Shown here: in pieces, positions 22,178-32,972 of the stretch
How the letters are laid out: every line of letters begins with the position of its first letter
Position numbering within the stretch: position 1 is the stretch's first letter
Assembly: GCA_011316305.1 (NCBI GenBank)
Contig: SAUG01000115.1
Span: forward strand, 1-64,000
Direction: 5' to 3'
Length of the DNA: 64,000 nt
DNA from: Rusavskia elegans
Taxonomy: Eukaryota; Ascomycota; Lecanoromycetes; Teloschistales; Teloschistaceae
Translations under genes and position numbers: made by a program
Notes under the pieces: generated by a model
Told to the model about the DNA's origin: nothing
The model's input: only the letters and a program-made list of their open reading frames with translations
The model's database searches: none

Positions 22178-24704
22178 TAGCCCCCTTTATATCGTTTCTT
22201 ACCTAGTATATAATCCGTCTACAGGGTATAAAAAAGTATTTTCTAGCCTCTCTTTTTTTTTTTTCTTTTATTAATATCTCTGTTATACGTTCTCGAAGAG
22301 AAAACTAATTAAAGTCCTTTCGCCGTATTTAGTCTAGAGAGGTTATAATACCTTTTCTTTATTCTTTATATATCTATAATCTTTTAAAAGATTATAAAGT
22401 CGAGGTTAGTAGTAATACTTATAGTAAATATACTCGTATTTAGAAATTATATAATTTTCTAATATCTAATACTATCTATATATTATTTATTTATTTCCTT
22501 ATTTCTATTAACTATTATAGAGAAACGTTTTAAAGATAAAAAAAATAAACTTTATTTTAATATTATAGGTATTTTTAATAAGTATTCCGAGGCTCGCTAT
22601 TATATCGAGTCTTTTTTTAATTCTAAAAAGAAGATTCGTAATAAACGCTTAGCCTAAAAATCAGATCTTCGTCGATTCTTTAATAAATAAAAGTATTTTA
22701 TTATTTATTATCGCGCTTTAAATAAGCGTAAAAGTAATTTTATTATTTAGGAGTAATATATACTTTCTAGATTTAATAAATTTAATAATCCGGTTATATT
22801 TTATATTTCTATTAATTTTATACTAGCCGCGTAAGAGGCGTCTATTAAATTAATACCTAGGTTTAGTTCGGGTAATCTAGATTAATTTTTAAGAGATTTT
22901 AACTTCTTTTAACCTATAGAAAATATAGGGTTTTAAAAAAGATCTAGTAAAAGGCTCTTTTACCTTTATTTCTATATACTCTGTATTATATATTTATATT
23001 ATAAATTATTTTCGGTTTTTCCGATAGTTTTACTAAATTTTATTCTTTAGCGACTATTTTATTCTATAATAATAAAAATAGATACTAATCGAATTCTTCG
23101 TTCCTTAATTAAATACTAAGTATCGGGTCCGGCGTTCCTTCGTTCTATTTTACTTAATTCGGTTTATAGTATTTAATTTTATCTATAGCTTTAATTATAC
23201 CCTAGTATACTTTTCTAATATAGTTTATCTAAAGCTATTAAATTATTTTTCTACTTTTATTATATTTTTTAGTAAATTACTAAAAGAGGTAATAATATTT
23301 CTTTTAAATCTTTATATTCTAAACTTTTCCGCCTTTTTTAAAATTTTTATCTAATTTTTTAATATCGTTATAGTTTATTATAGAGACGACGTCTATTTTT
23401 TTATATAAAAGGTTTTTATAGGCTAGAAGATATATTATCTATAGTTCTATTTTCTTACCGATAATACTATTTTCTATTAATCTTTCTAATATAGATTCTT
23501 TCTACTCGTTTCTTAAAATAATATAATTTTTCTAACTTTCGATTATAGTAAAATTTATTATTCCGATTAATCTATTTTTTATTTTAATTTCGATATTAAA
23601 GATTCTATTATCTTTTATTATTCGTCTATAGAAATATCCTATAATCTTATTATAAAATCCTCTTATAACTTTATTATTTTTTTTTCTATTTACTGGAACT
23701 ATTATCTATTAACCTCCGATTTTAACTTTAAATACTACTATAAAAGGTTTTTCGGTTTTATATAATTTAAAATCGATTATTAGCTTTCTTTTATATACTT
23801 TTTTCGGTTTTTTAAAATAATATTCTATTCCTTTTTTATCTAATAGGTAGATAGAATAATTATTTTTATAGTAGGCTAACTAGCTTTTTACTATATATTT
23901 ATAAAGTAATTCTTTAGTTAATTTAAAAAAGTATTTAGTTATTTCTATTATTTTTTTAGTCGGGTAATTCTTTTTAAAGTATCCTATTTTTCTATATAAA
24001 TAATAAGCTTTAGTTTTTAATTCTTTAGTCTCGGTAGTATTAAATTCTATTAGGTTTCTTTTAGGCTTTTTTTTAGTAGATCCTATTTTACTAAATACCT
24101 ATTTATCTAGATATATTTTATACTATCTAGTATCGATTTTTATTATAAATTCGATAAAATCTACTAATAAATCTAGTTTTTTAATCGCTACTATAGCTTT
24201 TTTAACTTTTATTTAGAATCTTTTATAGAAGTAGACTTTTAGAATTAAATCTTTTTAGTCTATTTTATAAGCTAATATTCTAAACTAAATAGCGTAGATA
24301 GCTACTAACTTCTATTATTTTAGAACTATTAGTTTTCTACCCGTTACCCTATCTTTATTATTATCGCTAAAAGCTTCTTTTATAGCCGTAATAAGATTAC
24401 CGAAGGTATAAAAGATCTATAATATTTTATCTTCTTTTTATCCTTCCGGGTTATCGAGATAATCTTTTATATAAGGCTATATTTAATTAAAAGTAGCCCT
24501 TTCTAGATATAATATTATAAATAGAATTTTAATTACTTTATTCGGAAACTAGTTTATATATAATATAAAGTAGATATTTATCTAAATAATCTATAGCTTT
24601 AAAAATCTTTTATTTCTTTTATAGATATTTAATATTACTACTTTAATAGTATCGCTTCGATTTATAGGTCGGGATAACGAGACTAATATAGTAAATTATT
24701 AAAA

Positions 24705-25113
24705 TATAATATTCCTATATATTAAAGGGTATTATATTTAAATTTCGCTATAGCTATAAACGTAGTCCGAGCTACTAAATAGTAAAAGAGTCCTAGTATA
24801 AATTATTATAACTAATCCTATATAGCCGCAGAGGTACGGTTACGATATTACGAGGTATCTTTATTATAAAGTAATTAAAAAGAGAATAGTAGAAACGTAT
24901 TTAATAATTATATTAATAACTTATAAAAGAAACTATCTATAGGAGTAATAAGCGATATATATAGTAAAAGTAGCTATAAAGGCCGACAGGTAGCCGTCTA
25001 CTAAAAATCCCGTTAAAAAGGACGGCTATAACGGCTATAGACGGCTATAGATAATTAGGCTCGCTTGCCTAACCAATCTTCCAGGAAACTTCTATGGAAT
25101 CGTAGACGTAATA
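24705..25113 (-). repeat. LTR copy 6 (5' LTR of element 3)
   Basis: Reverse-orientation LTR with both termini RIP-altered (TATAATA and CGTAATA). Confidence 0.9.
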
Positions 25114-25118
25114 TTAGT

Positions 25119-26735
25119 ATAAAATATATAATTAAAAATAGTAGTAAAAAAAAAAGAAGTTCTCGATAAAACTATTCCCGAAATACAGAATTCTCGTAGA
25201 GCTAGCTCTATTTAAAAAGATATCTCTAGCGACTTTTAGTAGTAAAAACGCAGGGGAACGTTCTTTAGGATCGAGATAAACGATATTAAATAAATACTAC
25301 TTACTTAAATCTAGTCGTATATACTAGATATTTTTAGATCTAATAATATAGATATACGGCTATAATATCTAAAAGTTTTAACTTTAAAGCTTATATAATC
25401 GGTATACGGTATAAAGTTATAGAAAATAGTTAAAGAAAAAGAGTTCTCGATAAATTTATAAACGGAATTATCTACTAAAGAATACTAAATCCGCGGATAT
25501 AATATCTAAAATTTTTATATACTCTATATTAAATTTAAACCCGATTCGATTTTAGATAATTTTATATTATTTAAAAGTATTCGATTTATTTTAAAAGATA
25601 TATTTATAGAATTTTAAATACTAGAATATTAATTATATATAATAGTACTAAATATTCTAGTTCTATTTTAGTAGTTAGATTCTATATAAAACTCTACTAT
25701 AAAACTGGATTCTAGAAAGATAAAATAGTAAAAAGCGAGCTAATAAAAAATTTTTTTTTAATAATTTAACCTATAATATTTAGCTTTATATACTTTATCT
25801 AAAATATATAAACCTTTTTTAATTCTATTAATATTAACGATAAATATCTATACGGTTTTATATATCTTTCTAGATAGTAGCGGAAGTATTAACTTCCAGC
25901 TTTTTATACGCCCGGGTACTAATAAAGTCGCTTCGAAACTTCTCTATCTATTCTATAATATAATCTATTTTAAATCAGTTTTCTAGACGTTAGATTTCCC
26001 GAATTAATATTTTACTACCTATTAAATATACCGCGATTATTAAAATAAAGTTTTTCTTTTACCTTTCTATTCTTTTATTTATTAGATAAATCTAATCTCT
26101 ATTATAGGCTAATATATCTCCTATAAAATAACTACTAGATTTTAATACTTCGTTATAGTAACGCAGTCGATAGAATATTTAAATTCTATAAATAGATATA
26201 TAGCCTTCGGCGCCGCTAAAGTAATAAAGATTAGAATTTTTATTATAATAGCTAAATAATATATTATATACTAATTTTAAAGCTAAAAACTATTCTAATA
26301 TAGATAGCGATAACGAATAATATAGACGTACGATATATTAGTATAAAATTAATATATTAATCGAAGCGGAAGAATATAAATATACGATATAGAAAATATA
26401 ATTCGATATATAATTCGAAAGGGAATTCTATAAATATAGCTTGTAGGATTTATATTAGGTAAAAAAAAAAGGAGTAATATCAGATTCTAATAAACTATTA
26501 CTATTTTCTATTTATTTACTACGTACGTATATATCTTCTATAGTAGTATATTAGTAAAAAAAGATTTTATTAGATTCTATTTAAATAACGCGTTAGCTAA
26601 AACTCTCTATATAATATAAATATTATCGGTATTATAATATATAGGCCTATAAATTTGATTTAATTATTATTTATTTTATCGCTGTAGCTCGGAACCGTTA
26701 TATAGAAAATTATTTTTTAGGCTAGAAAATCTAAA
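25119..26735. repeat. Unassigned RIP-mutated DNA right of element 3
   Basis: About 1.6 kb of CpA-depleted sequence without long frames. The first 300 bp resemble 21,215-21,768. The remainder is probably degraded transposon, family not recognisable by eye. Confidence 0.45.
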
Positions 26736-26812
26736 TCGACGAGTATAGAATTCGAATATATATACCTTTAATTTTCTAATAATAGAATTTTAACTATTCG
26801 ACTACGAAACTT
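26736..26812 (-). pseudogene. RIP-degraded tRNA-Ser(AGA)-like relic
   Basis: On the minus strand, box A-like TAGTCGAATAG, an anticodon-loop-like TTAGAAA and box B-like TATTCGAATTC followed by CTCGTCG occur in tRNA order and spacing. Deviations are mostly G-to-A/C-to-T. The acceptor 5' strand does not pair. It resembles the relic at 12,885-12,990. Confidence 0.4.
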
Positions 26813-27283
26813 TAGTATATATATAAAAAAATATCTAATATTTATATATATAGTCCTTTTATATCTATATTATATTACGATAATTAGATTATTATTATAG
26901 AATTAGTAGGCGGAATAGATAAAGTAGTAGGATTTATATATATATATATACCAAAATACGATAATTCGTATATAATATTTAATATATAGCTTTAAAATTC
27001 CTATATTTAATTATATCTTTATATATATAGCCGTATCGTCTATTAAAACCGTACTATTTTATAGATTTTAGCTATTTTTACGCTAAATTATAGTAGGGCT
27101 AGCTAGGATACGACTTAAACGCGGGTAAGCAAGCTGTCTACAATCCTGGCCAGGGCAAGGATACATAGTTAATATATCAGAGCGGCGCCCGCAGCGACGG
27201 CGGGATATGCCGATGCTACTCTGCCATCTGTTGCTGCAGCACTAAGGCCATTGAAACGCCAGAGCCTGAGCTACGTTGGAGAG

Positions 27284-29719
27284 ATGGGTTCTGCTATTGC
27301 GCAATACCAAGTGTATCCCGCAGTCAACGGGAGTAATGAAGTCGTCGTAACAAACCCGAACCAGCGGGCAGAATCGGAGGACTTGCAGCCCCTTCAACAT
27401 CCCAGAATAGGGGAGTCCAGGAGTGGCGACACTCAATCACGGAATTCCGAACATGAATGGACTCGCGACTCTCTCGATGTACTTGAAAAGAACCATCAGA
27501 CAAATGGCATAGGGGAAGATGCCCTCAGTGCGGCGAATGTGATGCTTCCAGAGTCTACCAAGGCGTCACCGCGACAAAGCCTTGCTGACGCATCAGAGAA
27601 CATTGACCACCAAGCGGAAACGAAGTACTGGGAGGACATACATAAACTGCAAGAACATATGCCCCATCTCAAAAATGTGGGGAAGCAGTCAAGGGCCCAT
27701 GATCAGGCACATTTCGCGTTATTTGACTACAGCAGTGGCAACCTGGTAGCGACCGCGACCCACATTTTAGGTTCTACTGCATCAAGAGCGGCGAAAGACT
27801 TTGCAGCGGCAGTTCTGGATGTTATTCCTGCCAATACAGATACTCGTCTACTGATAGTTGATGATTTGTCTTCGAAATTGATTGATGTTCTTCGTACCTG
27901 CTTAGGTATCAGCCTTGAATTCTTCGAAGAGCACCTGCTGAATGCCGGCTGGCACAGTGACCAGTACAAGGATATGGGACCAGCAACTTGGAATGCAGCA
28001 ACCGACTTCGTCAAGGATTATGTATCAGTGAGATGGTATAGACCCATCCGGGCCAGAGCTTTCCGACCTCATGGAGAACAGGACCCACTAGTTCTACTTG
28101 AACCCTCGAGGACTCCGGATAAATGGGAGCAAAAACTCTCACCCAAAAAGCGTATCTCGCATTCCACGCAGCCACTAGTCAACATATTGAGGTTGCCCTG
28201 GGAAGCGAGGCTTCGATCTGGAGGCTTCTCAGCTTGGGAAGAAAGGGCTTCCGTATGGTCGACACAATTTGGCCGATGTCGGATAATGGTTCTCCTGCTC
28301 GATCCAATGCCATTGATCGAACACACTATAGTCACCGTAAAGCCTGAACGAGTCCCGCAAGATCGACGACAAGTGCAAAGCCGTCAACGCGAAAGGGTCC
28401 TATCGAGTAGCGAAGAGCTTGAAGATCAAGATCCAGATGGTAGAAGCCACATCAAGGCCTCAACACCGGGCGTCTCTTGGTTCTTACAATTGTTTCCAAA
28501 GATTTTCAAATTTGGCACCTCAGGTAGAATCGACGACGAAGCTACGCCATCCGCGGAGTCACGTCGCGAACCAGGGTCGCATAGGTCCACACAAAGATCG
28601 GTTCGGCAAGATGCTCAGTTGGCGGACGGCTACAAGAAATATTGCATGTTCGTTGGATGTAGTGTTCGTGTACCCTTGATGATATACAGTGACACCACGA
28701 TCCCTGAGAACAAGCAAAGGCTCAGCCGTGGGATGCGATCGTTTAGTTCAACCACCGATACACTGAAGCAAATACTACAGCCCTATGAAGTTTGTGTACC
28801 CGACAACAAGCAGACCAGGGGCACGCCTTTGGGGAGCCTCTTCCAAATCATAGTGCACGACACACTCAAAATACTTCGCTTCATCGATCTGACATTGACC
28901 CAAATGGATCTCGAGATGCTAGATGACGTGCTTGTACAAGTGCAAATCGACGACTGGCGACGAATGCTTCATAAATTCGAGGTCGAACTGCGAAGCATGG
29001 AGAGTTCGATCCCGGAGTTTGCTGACTTCATTCTGGTGACACAGAGACGCGACTCGCATTCCGGAGCTGGCAAGGGCTCTAGAGCCATGCGTGAGCTTCT
29101 TGGTCGGTTTGAAAACCAGGTCACACAAGTTCAAGGACGAACTGAAAGCACCCACCGATCGCTCATGGCCACCCTGTCTCTCATTGAAAGTAAACGAGGC
29201 ATTTCCGAGGCAGAGAGTGTTACCAAATTGACTGAATTGGCATTTTTCTTCATTCCGCTCACTTTCGCAGCGAGCTTGTTCAGCATGCAAGTCAAAGAGC
29301 TCGATGGAAGCACAACGTCGGTGGGCTTGTTTCTCGCCGTTGCTTTGGCCATCACGATCTGCTCGTACACGCTTCGCCTTGTCATTCGTAGCTCAAAATT
29401 TCTCGGCCTTTGGCGGCGGTGGAAGGACGAAATCAGAGCTGAGAAAGGAATTCAGCCCTCAACTCCGATCGCGACCTCTGCAGTACTGAAGTGGATCTGG
29501 CAACGTCTCCATACACATATATGGCCAGTCTACATGATGATTCCTATGGCCGCGCTTCTAGCTGCACTCTGGACGCGTCCACTACGAGAAGGTATGAAGA
29601 TCGGAATTACAACGGCTTTAGCCATGCTATGCCTTGCAACCATTCTACTGATGATCTCTATGCGATATGGCATAAGTGAGGATTGGGCTCGGAAACATCG
29701 CCGGAGGTTAACGCGTTAG
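27284..29719 (+). CDS. CorA-like Mg2+/divalent-cation transporter protein, 811 aa
   Basis: A single exon from ATG 27284 (the frame opens slightly earlier without an ATG). A long soluble N-terminal part (about 640 aa) precedes the membrane domain. The segment SESVTKLTELAFFFIPLTFAASLFSMQVKEL is the CorA-family hinge and first membrane helix (about residues 652-670), with a second helix about 681-700. Two more hydrophobic helices (about 747-765 and 773-792) follow, giving four in all. CorA channels have a GMN motif after helix 1; here the equivalent position reads SMQ. Fungi hold many such CorA-like proteins, usually with unknown substrate. It lies about 140 bp from the RIP block but has normal codons. 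It is convergent with the Fig1-like gene. Confidence 0.85.
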   Translation: MGSAIAQYQVYPAVNGSNEVVVTNPNQRAESEDLQPLQHPRIGESRSGDTQSRNSEHEWTRDSLDVLEKNHQTNGIGEDALSAANVMLPESTKASPRQSLADASENIDHQAETKYWEDIHKLQEHMPHLKNVGKQSRAHDQAHFALFDYSSGNLVATATHILGSTASRAAKDFAAAVLDVIPANTDTRLLIVDDLSSKLIDVLRTCLGISLEFFEEHLLNAGWHSDQYKDMGPATWNAATDFVKDYVSVRWYRPIRARAFRPHGEQDPLVLLEPSRTPDKWEQKLSPKKRISHSTQPLVNILRLPWEARLRSGGFSAWEERASVWSTQFGRCRIMVLLLDPMPLIEHTIVTVKPERVPQDRRQVQSRQRERVLSSSEELEDQDPDGRSHIKASTPGVSWFLQLFPKIFKFGTSGRIDDEATPSAESRREPGSHRSTQRSVRQDAQLADGYKKYCMFVGCSVRVPLMIYSDTTIPENKQRLSRGMRSFSSTTDTLKQILQPYEVCVPDNKQTRGTPLGSLFQIIVHDTLKILRFIDLTLTQMDLEMLDDVLVQVQIDDWRRMLHKFEVELRSMESSIPEFADFILVTQRRDSHSGAGKGSRAMRELLGRFENQVTQVQGRTESTHRSLMATLSLIESKRGISEAESVTKLTELAFFFIPLTFAASLFSMQVKELDGSTTSVGLFLAVALAITICSYTLRLVIRSSKFLGLWRRWKDEIRAEKGIQPSTPIATSAVLKWIWQRLHTHIWPVYMMIPMAALLAALWTRPLREGMKIGITTALAMLCLATILLMISMRYGISEDWARKHRRRLTR

Positions 29720-29820
29720 GTGTCAAGTCTCAGTATTCACCTGCTCCGCGCATTCGAATTGTCACGGTCATACAAGCTCGTGGCGAGCAGATCGGTCGGA
29801 CACTCTCAGCGACTATCTCT

Positions 29821-29946
29821 TCGACTTGAAGACGTAGGCATCCAATACCTCGACTACCAGCCCAATCGAATGCCGTACCAACGCATAAGATGATAGGCTC
29901 AGTGTCCGGATTTTTCTGCTCACCGCGAGACAAGATAGCGCGTCGC
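29821..29946. repeat. Dispersed repeat, copy A
   Basis: About 125 bp resembling 60,461-60,590 in the same orientation. The best stretch is 33 bp with one mismatch (ATAGGCTCAG[T/C]GTCCGGATT onward). On the minus strand both copies translate to a GEQKNPDxEPxxL peptide, so the repeat may be a gene fragment. It lies between the 3' ends of the CorA-like and Fig1-like genes. Confidence 0.6.
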
Positions 29947-29962
29947 CAAGTCGACCACACTC

Positions 29963-30838
29963 TTAATCATCCACGAGTCGATCAAGTACCTTAATAGACT
30001 GGTACATCACTCCAGTTCCCGCACTCACAAACATTGTGGTCGCCACTGCTATCCAGCCAAGCACAAGTCCTACTGCACCAACATTGCCTCTGATACCGCC
30101 GTACGTCATGTTTTGCATGGCTGTAATGAATGCGATACTCGCGACGTGCTGCCATACCATCGAAAGCAGAGCGAGTGCGGAAGCAAAGGAGGAAATAATC
30201 GGAGCAGAAACAAGTATGCTCCTGGGTGGAAAATCTTTCACATCCCTTACTGAGTCGTTGTCATCCACCTCTTCATGCCAGCTAGGGACCCTCGCGAGAA
30301 GACCTATGACGATAACAAGCAGGACGATTGTAGCAAGACTTCAGCCAGATGGCTCGAGCGTTAGTAAAGAGGCTCGTCTACACGACAGCGAGGTTGGCCT
30401 ACTCACATAAGTCCATAGAAGACAATTGTGTTCTTGAAATCTGCACTTTGCCATACCAAGTTGACAGGATCTTGATCGGGATGCAGTTGCTTCGTCAAAG
30501 TTAATGGATCGTTACCGCATGTCCATTCACTTCCGGTTTGCCTGAAGCAGAGAGCAAAGTATCCTATCCGAACTTCGAGCCAGGTGGCATTCGTTAAAGA
30601 TTTGAAGCTGTCAGCCAGGCCAGAATTCACTAGGGTACGATGCGGTTCATCTGGCAAGTCGTTGATGTCCTGGTAGGACAGAGAGACGAGGTAGATGTTT
30701 AACCGCGTCAGAGATTGTGCAGAAGTACAACCAATTAGAAGTAGAGCTGTTCACAAAGAGATAAAATGGTCAGCGGTCTCGAAAGCCATCTCAATGCTCG
30801 AGTAGCCTACAAAAGAGGGTTATCGCAAAGACCAGCAT
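29963..30838 (-). CDS. Fig1-family (claudin-like) membrane protein, 247 aa
   Basis: Three exons: 30811-30838 (28 nt), 30407-30746 and 29963-30338. The introns (64 and 68 nt) have GT..AG ends, and phase closes exactly over 744 nt. The protein begins MLVFAITLFSLLLIGCTSAQ (first membrane/signal segment). An extracellular loop with the Fig1 hallmark GYFALC (71-76) and W/C residues follows, then helices at about 121-140, 166-190 and 208-232. Fig1 proteins localise to fusion and growth sites and support low-affinity Ca2+ influx during mating and hyphal contact. Length and four-helix layout fit the family. It is convergent with the CorA-like transporter, 243 bp apart. The short first exon is the least certain part. 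Confidence 0.82.
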
Positions 30839-32825
30839 TGATATCCCTAAATGGTGGTATGCAATGGATTGGAAGCGGCCTAGGGGTAGGGATTATTAGT
30901 ACATTCGCCGTTTCTGATAAAGGAAGCTTTTATTTGGCGTCAAGGCCACCGCGACAACAGCCAGACCAGCCTCAACCCATCAAGTGGTCACAGCAGGCAA
31001 ACTCACCTAGCAAAGAGCGCAAGTTGAATGCCATCTACAATACAATCAGAGGTTCAGTTTTTCCTCAATGCGAATGTCCCGGAAGCAGCACCCGTCACTG
31101 CTGTTCTGCTGTTGCAAAAGAGATGTTATATCGAGTAAATATTGAAGCAGGGAAGAACATCAGACTCCCAGATCCGATGTCTGCCGCTCTCGCCACTGCC
31201 CTAACCCATTCTTGTCGCAAAACTGAAGTGAAATGGCTTTGATTGGTTGGGTGGGCTTATTGAGATGCAGCCGGCCCGGTGGCAATTTTGGGGGCGCAAA
31301 TCTTGGGCCTCCAGCCTGCAGGAATCCACGACTGATCTTAAATCTTGATCTGTCAAATCATTCGCTGTCCTACCTGGCTTTGGCTTGAGGCTGGAAAAGC
31401 CACACAGCTCAAAACTGACCATATCTCATAGTGTGTTCCTATTCGATACCCTCACATCATCTCGTGAGTTTTCACTCGAGGCTGACAAGCCTGGTCGGCG
31501 CCTTCACCCCTTGAAGGACGTCCTCTTCATGCGAAATCCACCCAGCTGCCGCAATAACTTGTCTCTCCTTCGGGGTAAGAGATGTCAATGACAGAGACAG
31601 TCAGGCTTTCTCGCCATGGATCGCCTCGTGGCGTCTTGTAAATATCAGTTGTACTATCGTATTGTACTATCGTAGGTTTTCTCCAAGGCAAGTGATATTA
31701 CATTTCAATGACGGCCTTTGGTTCTCTGATGACATGTGTTATGTCTTTTTTCGGCATATCAATCGCTTCTCTGCCTCTTGCGTTCAGAGTGGGAACATCA
31801 TCATGGTAACAGAAGATTGACAAGTCTGGAGAGCTGAAACAAGAAGAAGGTCTGGTGTTCCCTGCTTGTGTTTCAATGAGATGAACCCAACACTGTTTCA
31901 TCCATTCCACGAACGCTGTTTCGAATCATTTAATACCTCAAGACTTTGAATAATGTAAAGGATGTCCCCTTGTTTGCACGACTGGAATCCTAGAAGCCCT
32001 TGACCAGACTAATCGTCAGCGTGCTCGTTCTAGCAGCTACTGAAATCAAGCCCAATTAGCGAAAATTTTCCGATGACAATAGTCGTTGAAGGTCTCGATG
32101 TGTCTTGCAGCGGTCTTTGTTCCGACTGCGGATGAATGGTGGTAAGAGTTGTAAACGGTACATATGTTGTAGAAAGGAGTTCCGTGCGGGAGACCTTGAT
32201 GGTAGGAGTCCAAAGAACACCGAAGCGCAAGATCGGTCCTCAATAATTACCGTCATAGTCTTTCATGACACATTTTCCAATATGTGCGAAAATTCGCTTG
32301 AACTTGCATGCGAAACGGCTCGTTGCAACCGCAAGCGTTGAGTCCGAATCGTTTCATGCATTCGAAACAGCCAAGCAAAAATGGGTTTGGTATATCGATA
32401 AAAGGTTGTTCTCACTGCTTGGGGTCACGGCTCATCATACGAAACAGCGTCGATGAAACAAAAGGGGTTCATGTTTGATGGATTGTTTGATCAGCATACA
32501 AAAGCATGACCCATGTTTTCCAGGCTCAGAAGCCATAAGAAGAGTAGCTCGCCACTCCATTGTTCTCATTCTCAGACCTTGCAAAAGAAAACACTTACCT
32601 CAGCAATCGATCTCAACAAACCTCATTGTTCGTCTCTCACCACCGTCCACTACATCTAGCAACAAAGGCATTGTTCGGCCAGAACAGCAGTATATCTAGC
32701 ATCACATCCTTCAACTTCTTAGCAACACTCCTACACACTACCAAACCCTCTCTGCCTGCACACTACCTCAAACAAGCCAGATACCCATCACAATACACAG
32801 CACAAACAGCTTCTCAACATCCAAG
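30839..32825. other. Intergenic, divergent promoters of Fig1-like gene and small membrane protein
   Basis: About 2 kb with ordinary composition. Only short overlapping frames without domains are seen. The last ~250 bp (CA-rich, purine-poor) look like a long fungal 5' leader for the gene at 32,826. Confidence 0.5.
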
Positions 32826-32972
32826 ATGATCATGATCCGCGACGAGGTGTACCACCGTGGCGGGCTCTCCAAACAGACCCTCATCATCATGACAGCCGTC
32901 ATCGGGTCTATAGTGGTGTTGGCATTGATTGCTGCTGCGATCTTCCTCAAAAAGCTCTTTAGCAGGAAGTAG
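32826..32972 (+). CDS. Small single-pass membrane protein, 48 aa
   Basis: ATG 32826 in the context CCAAG-ATG starts a 48-residue frame; a second ATG lies two codons on. A charged N-terminus (IRDEVYHRGGLSKQ) precedes a 24-residue hydrophobic stretch (TLIIMTAVIGSIVVLALIAA then AIFL). The end is a basic KKLFSRK tail, an ideal single membrane helix with the positive side inside. The preceding ~250 bp are rich in CA/CT, typical of fungal 5' leaders. There is no recognised family. Small size means chance cannot be excluded, but the clean topology and leader argue for a real gene. Confidence 0.5.
   Translation: MIMIRDEVYHRGGLSKQTLIIMTAVIGSIVVLALIAAAIFLKKLFSRK

Larger units (their letters stand above)
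21769..25113 (-). mobile_element. LTR retroelement 3 (gag-like, same type as element 1)
   Basis: A 3.3 kb minus-strand element, with 5' LTR 24705-25113 and 3' LTR 21769-22177. The 5-bp duplication is TTAGT (21764-21768 and 25114-25118). The interior is a reverse-orientation homologue of element 1, including the mutated zinc knuckle (about 23,966-24,012, again with Tyr at all Cys/His positions) and the unrecognised downstream region. There are no reverse transcriptase or integrase signs. Independent RIP changes distinguish it from element 1. Confidence 0.85.
12601..27140. repeat. A+T-rich, RIP-saturated retrotransposon block
   Basis: From about 12,640 to 27,090 the dinucleotides CA and TG are almost absent, TA is in great excess, and CG survives. 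That is the footprint expected of repeat-induced point mutation (C-to-T preferentially at CpA) on both strands. No frame longer than about 66 codons is open anywhere inside. It contains three LTR elements with six LTR copies plus unassigned degraded sequence. The first and last eight bases (TAGACAGC at 12,601 and GCTGTCTA ending 27,140) are inverted copies, but there is no matching flanking duplication. Confidence 0.93.

Noticed and set aside
12601..27140. Mitochondrial DNA insertion or centromere as explanation of the A+T block.
   Set aside because: LTR pairs with target duplications, gypsy polymerase motifs and CpA-specific depletion show RIP-mutated retroelements. A centromeric role cannot be judged from sequence.
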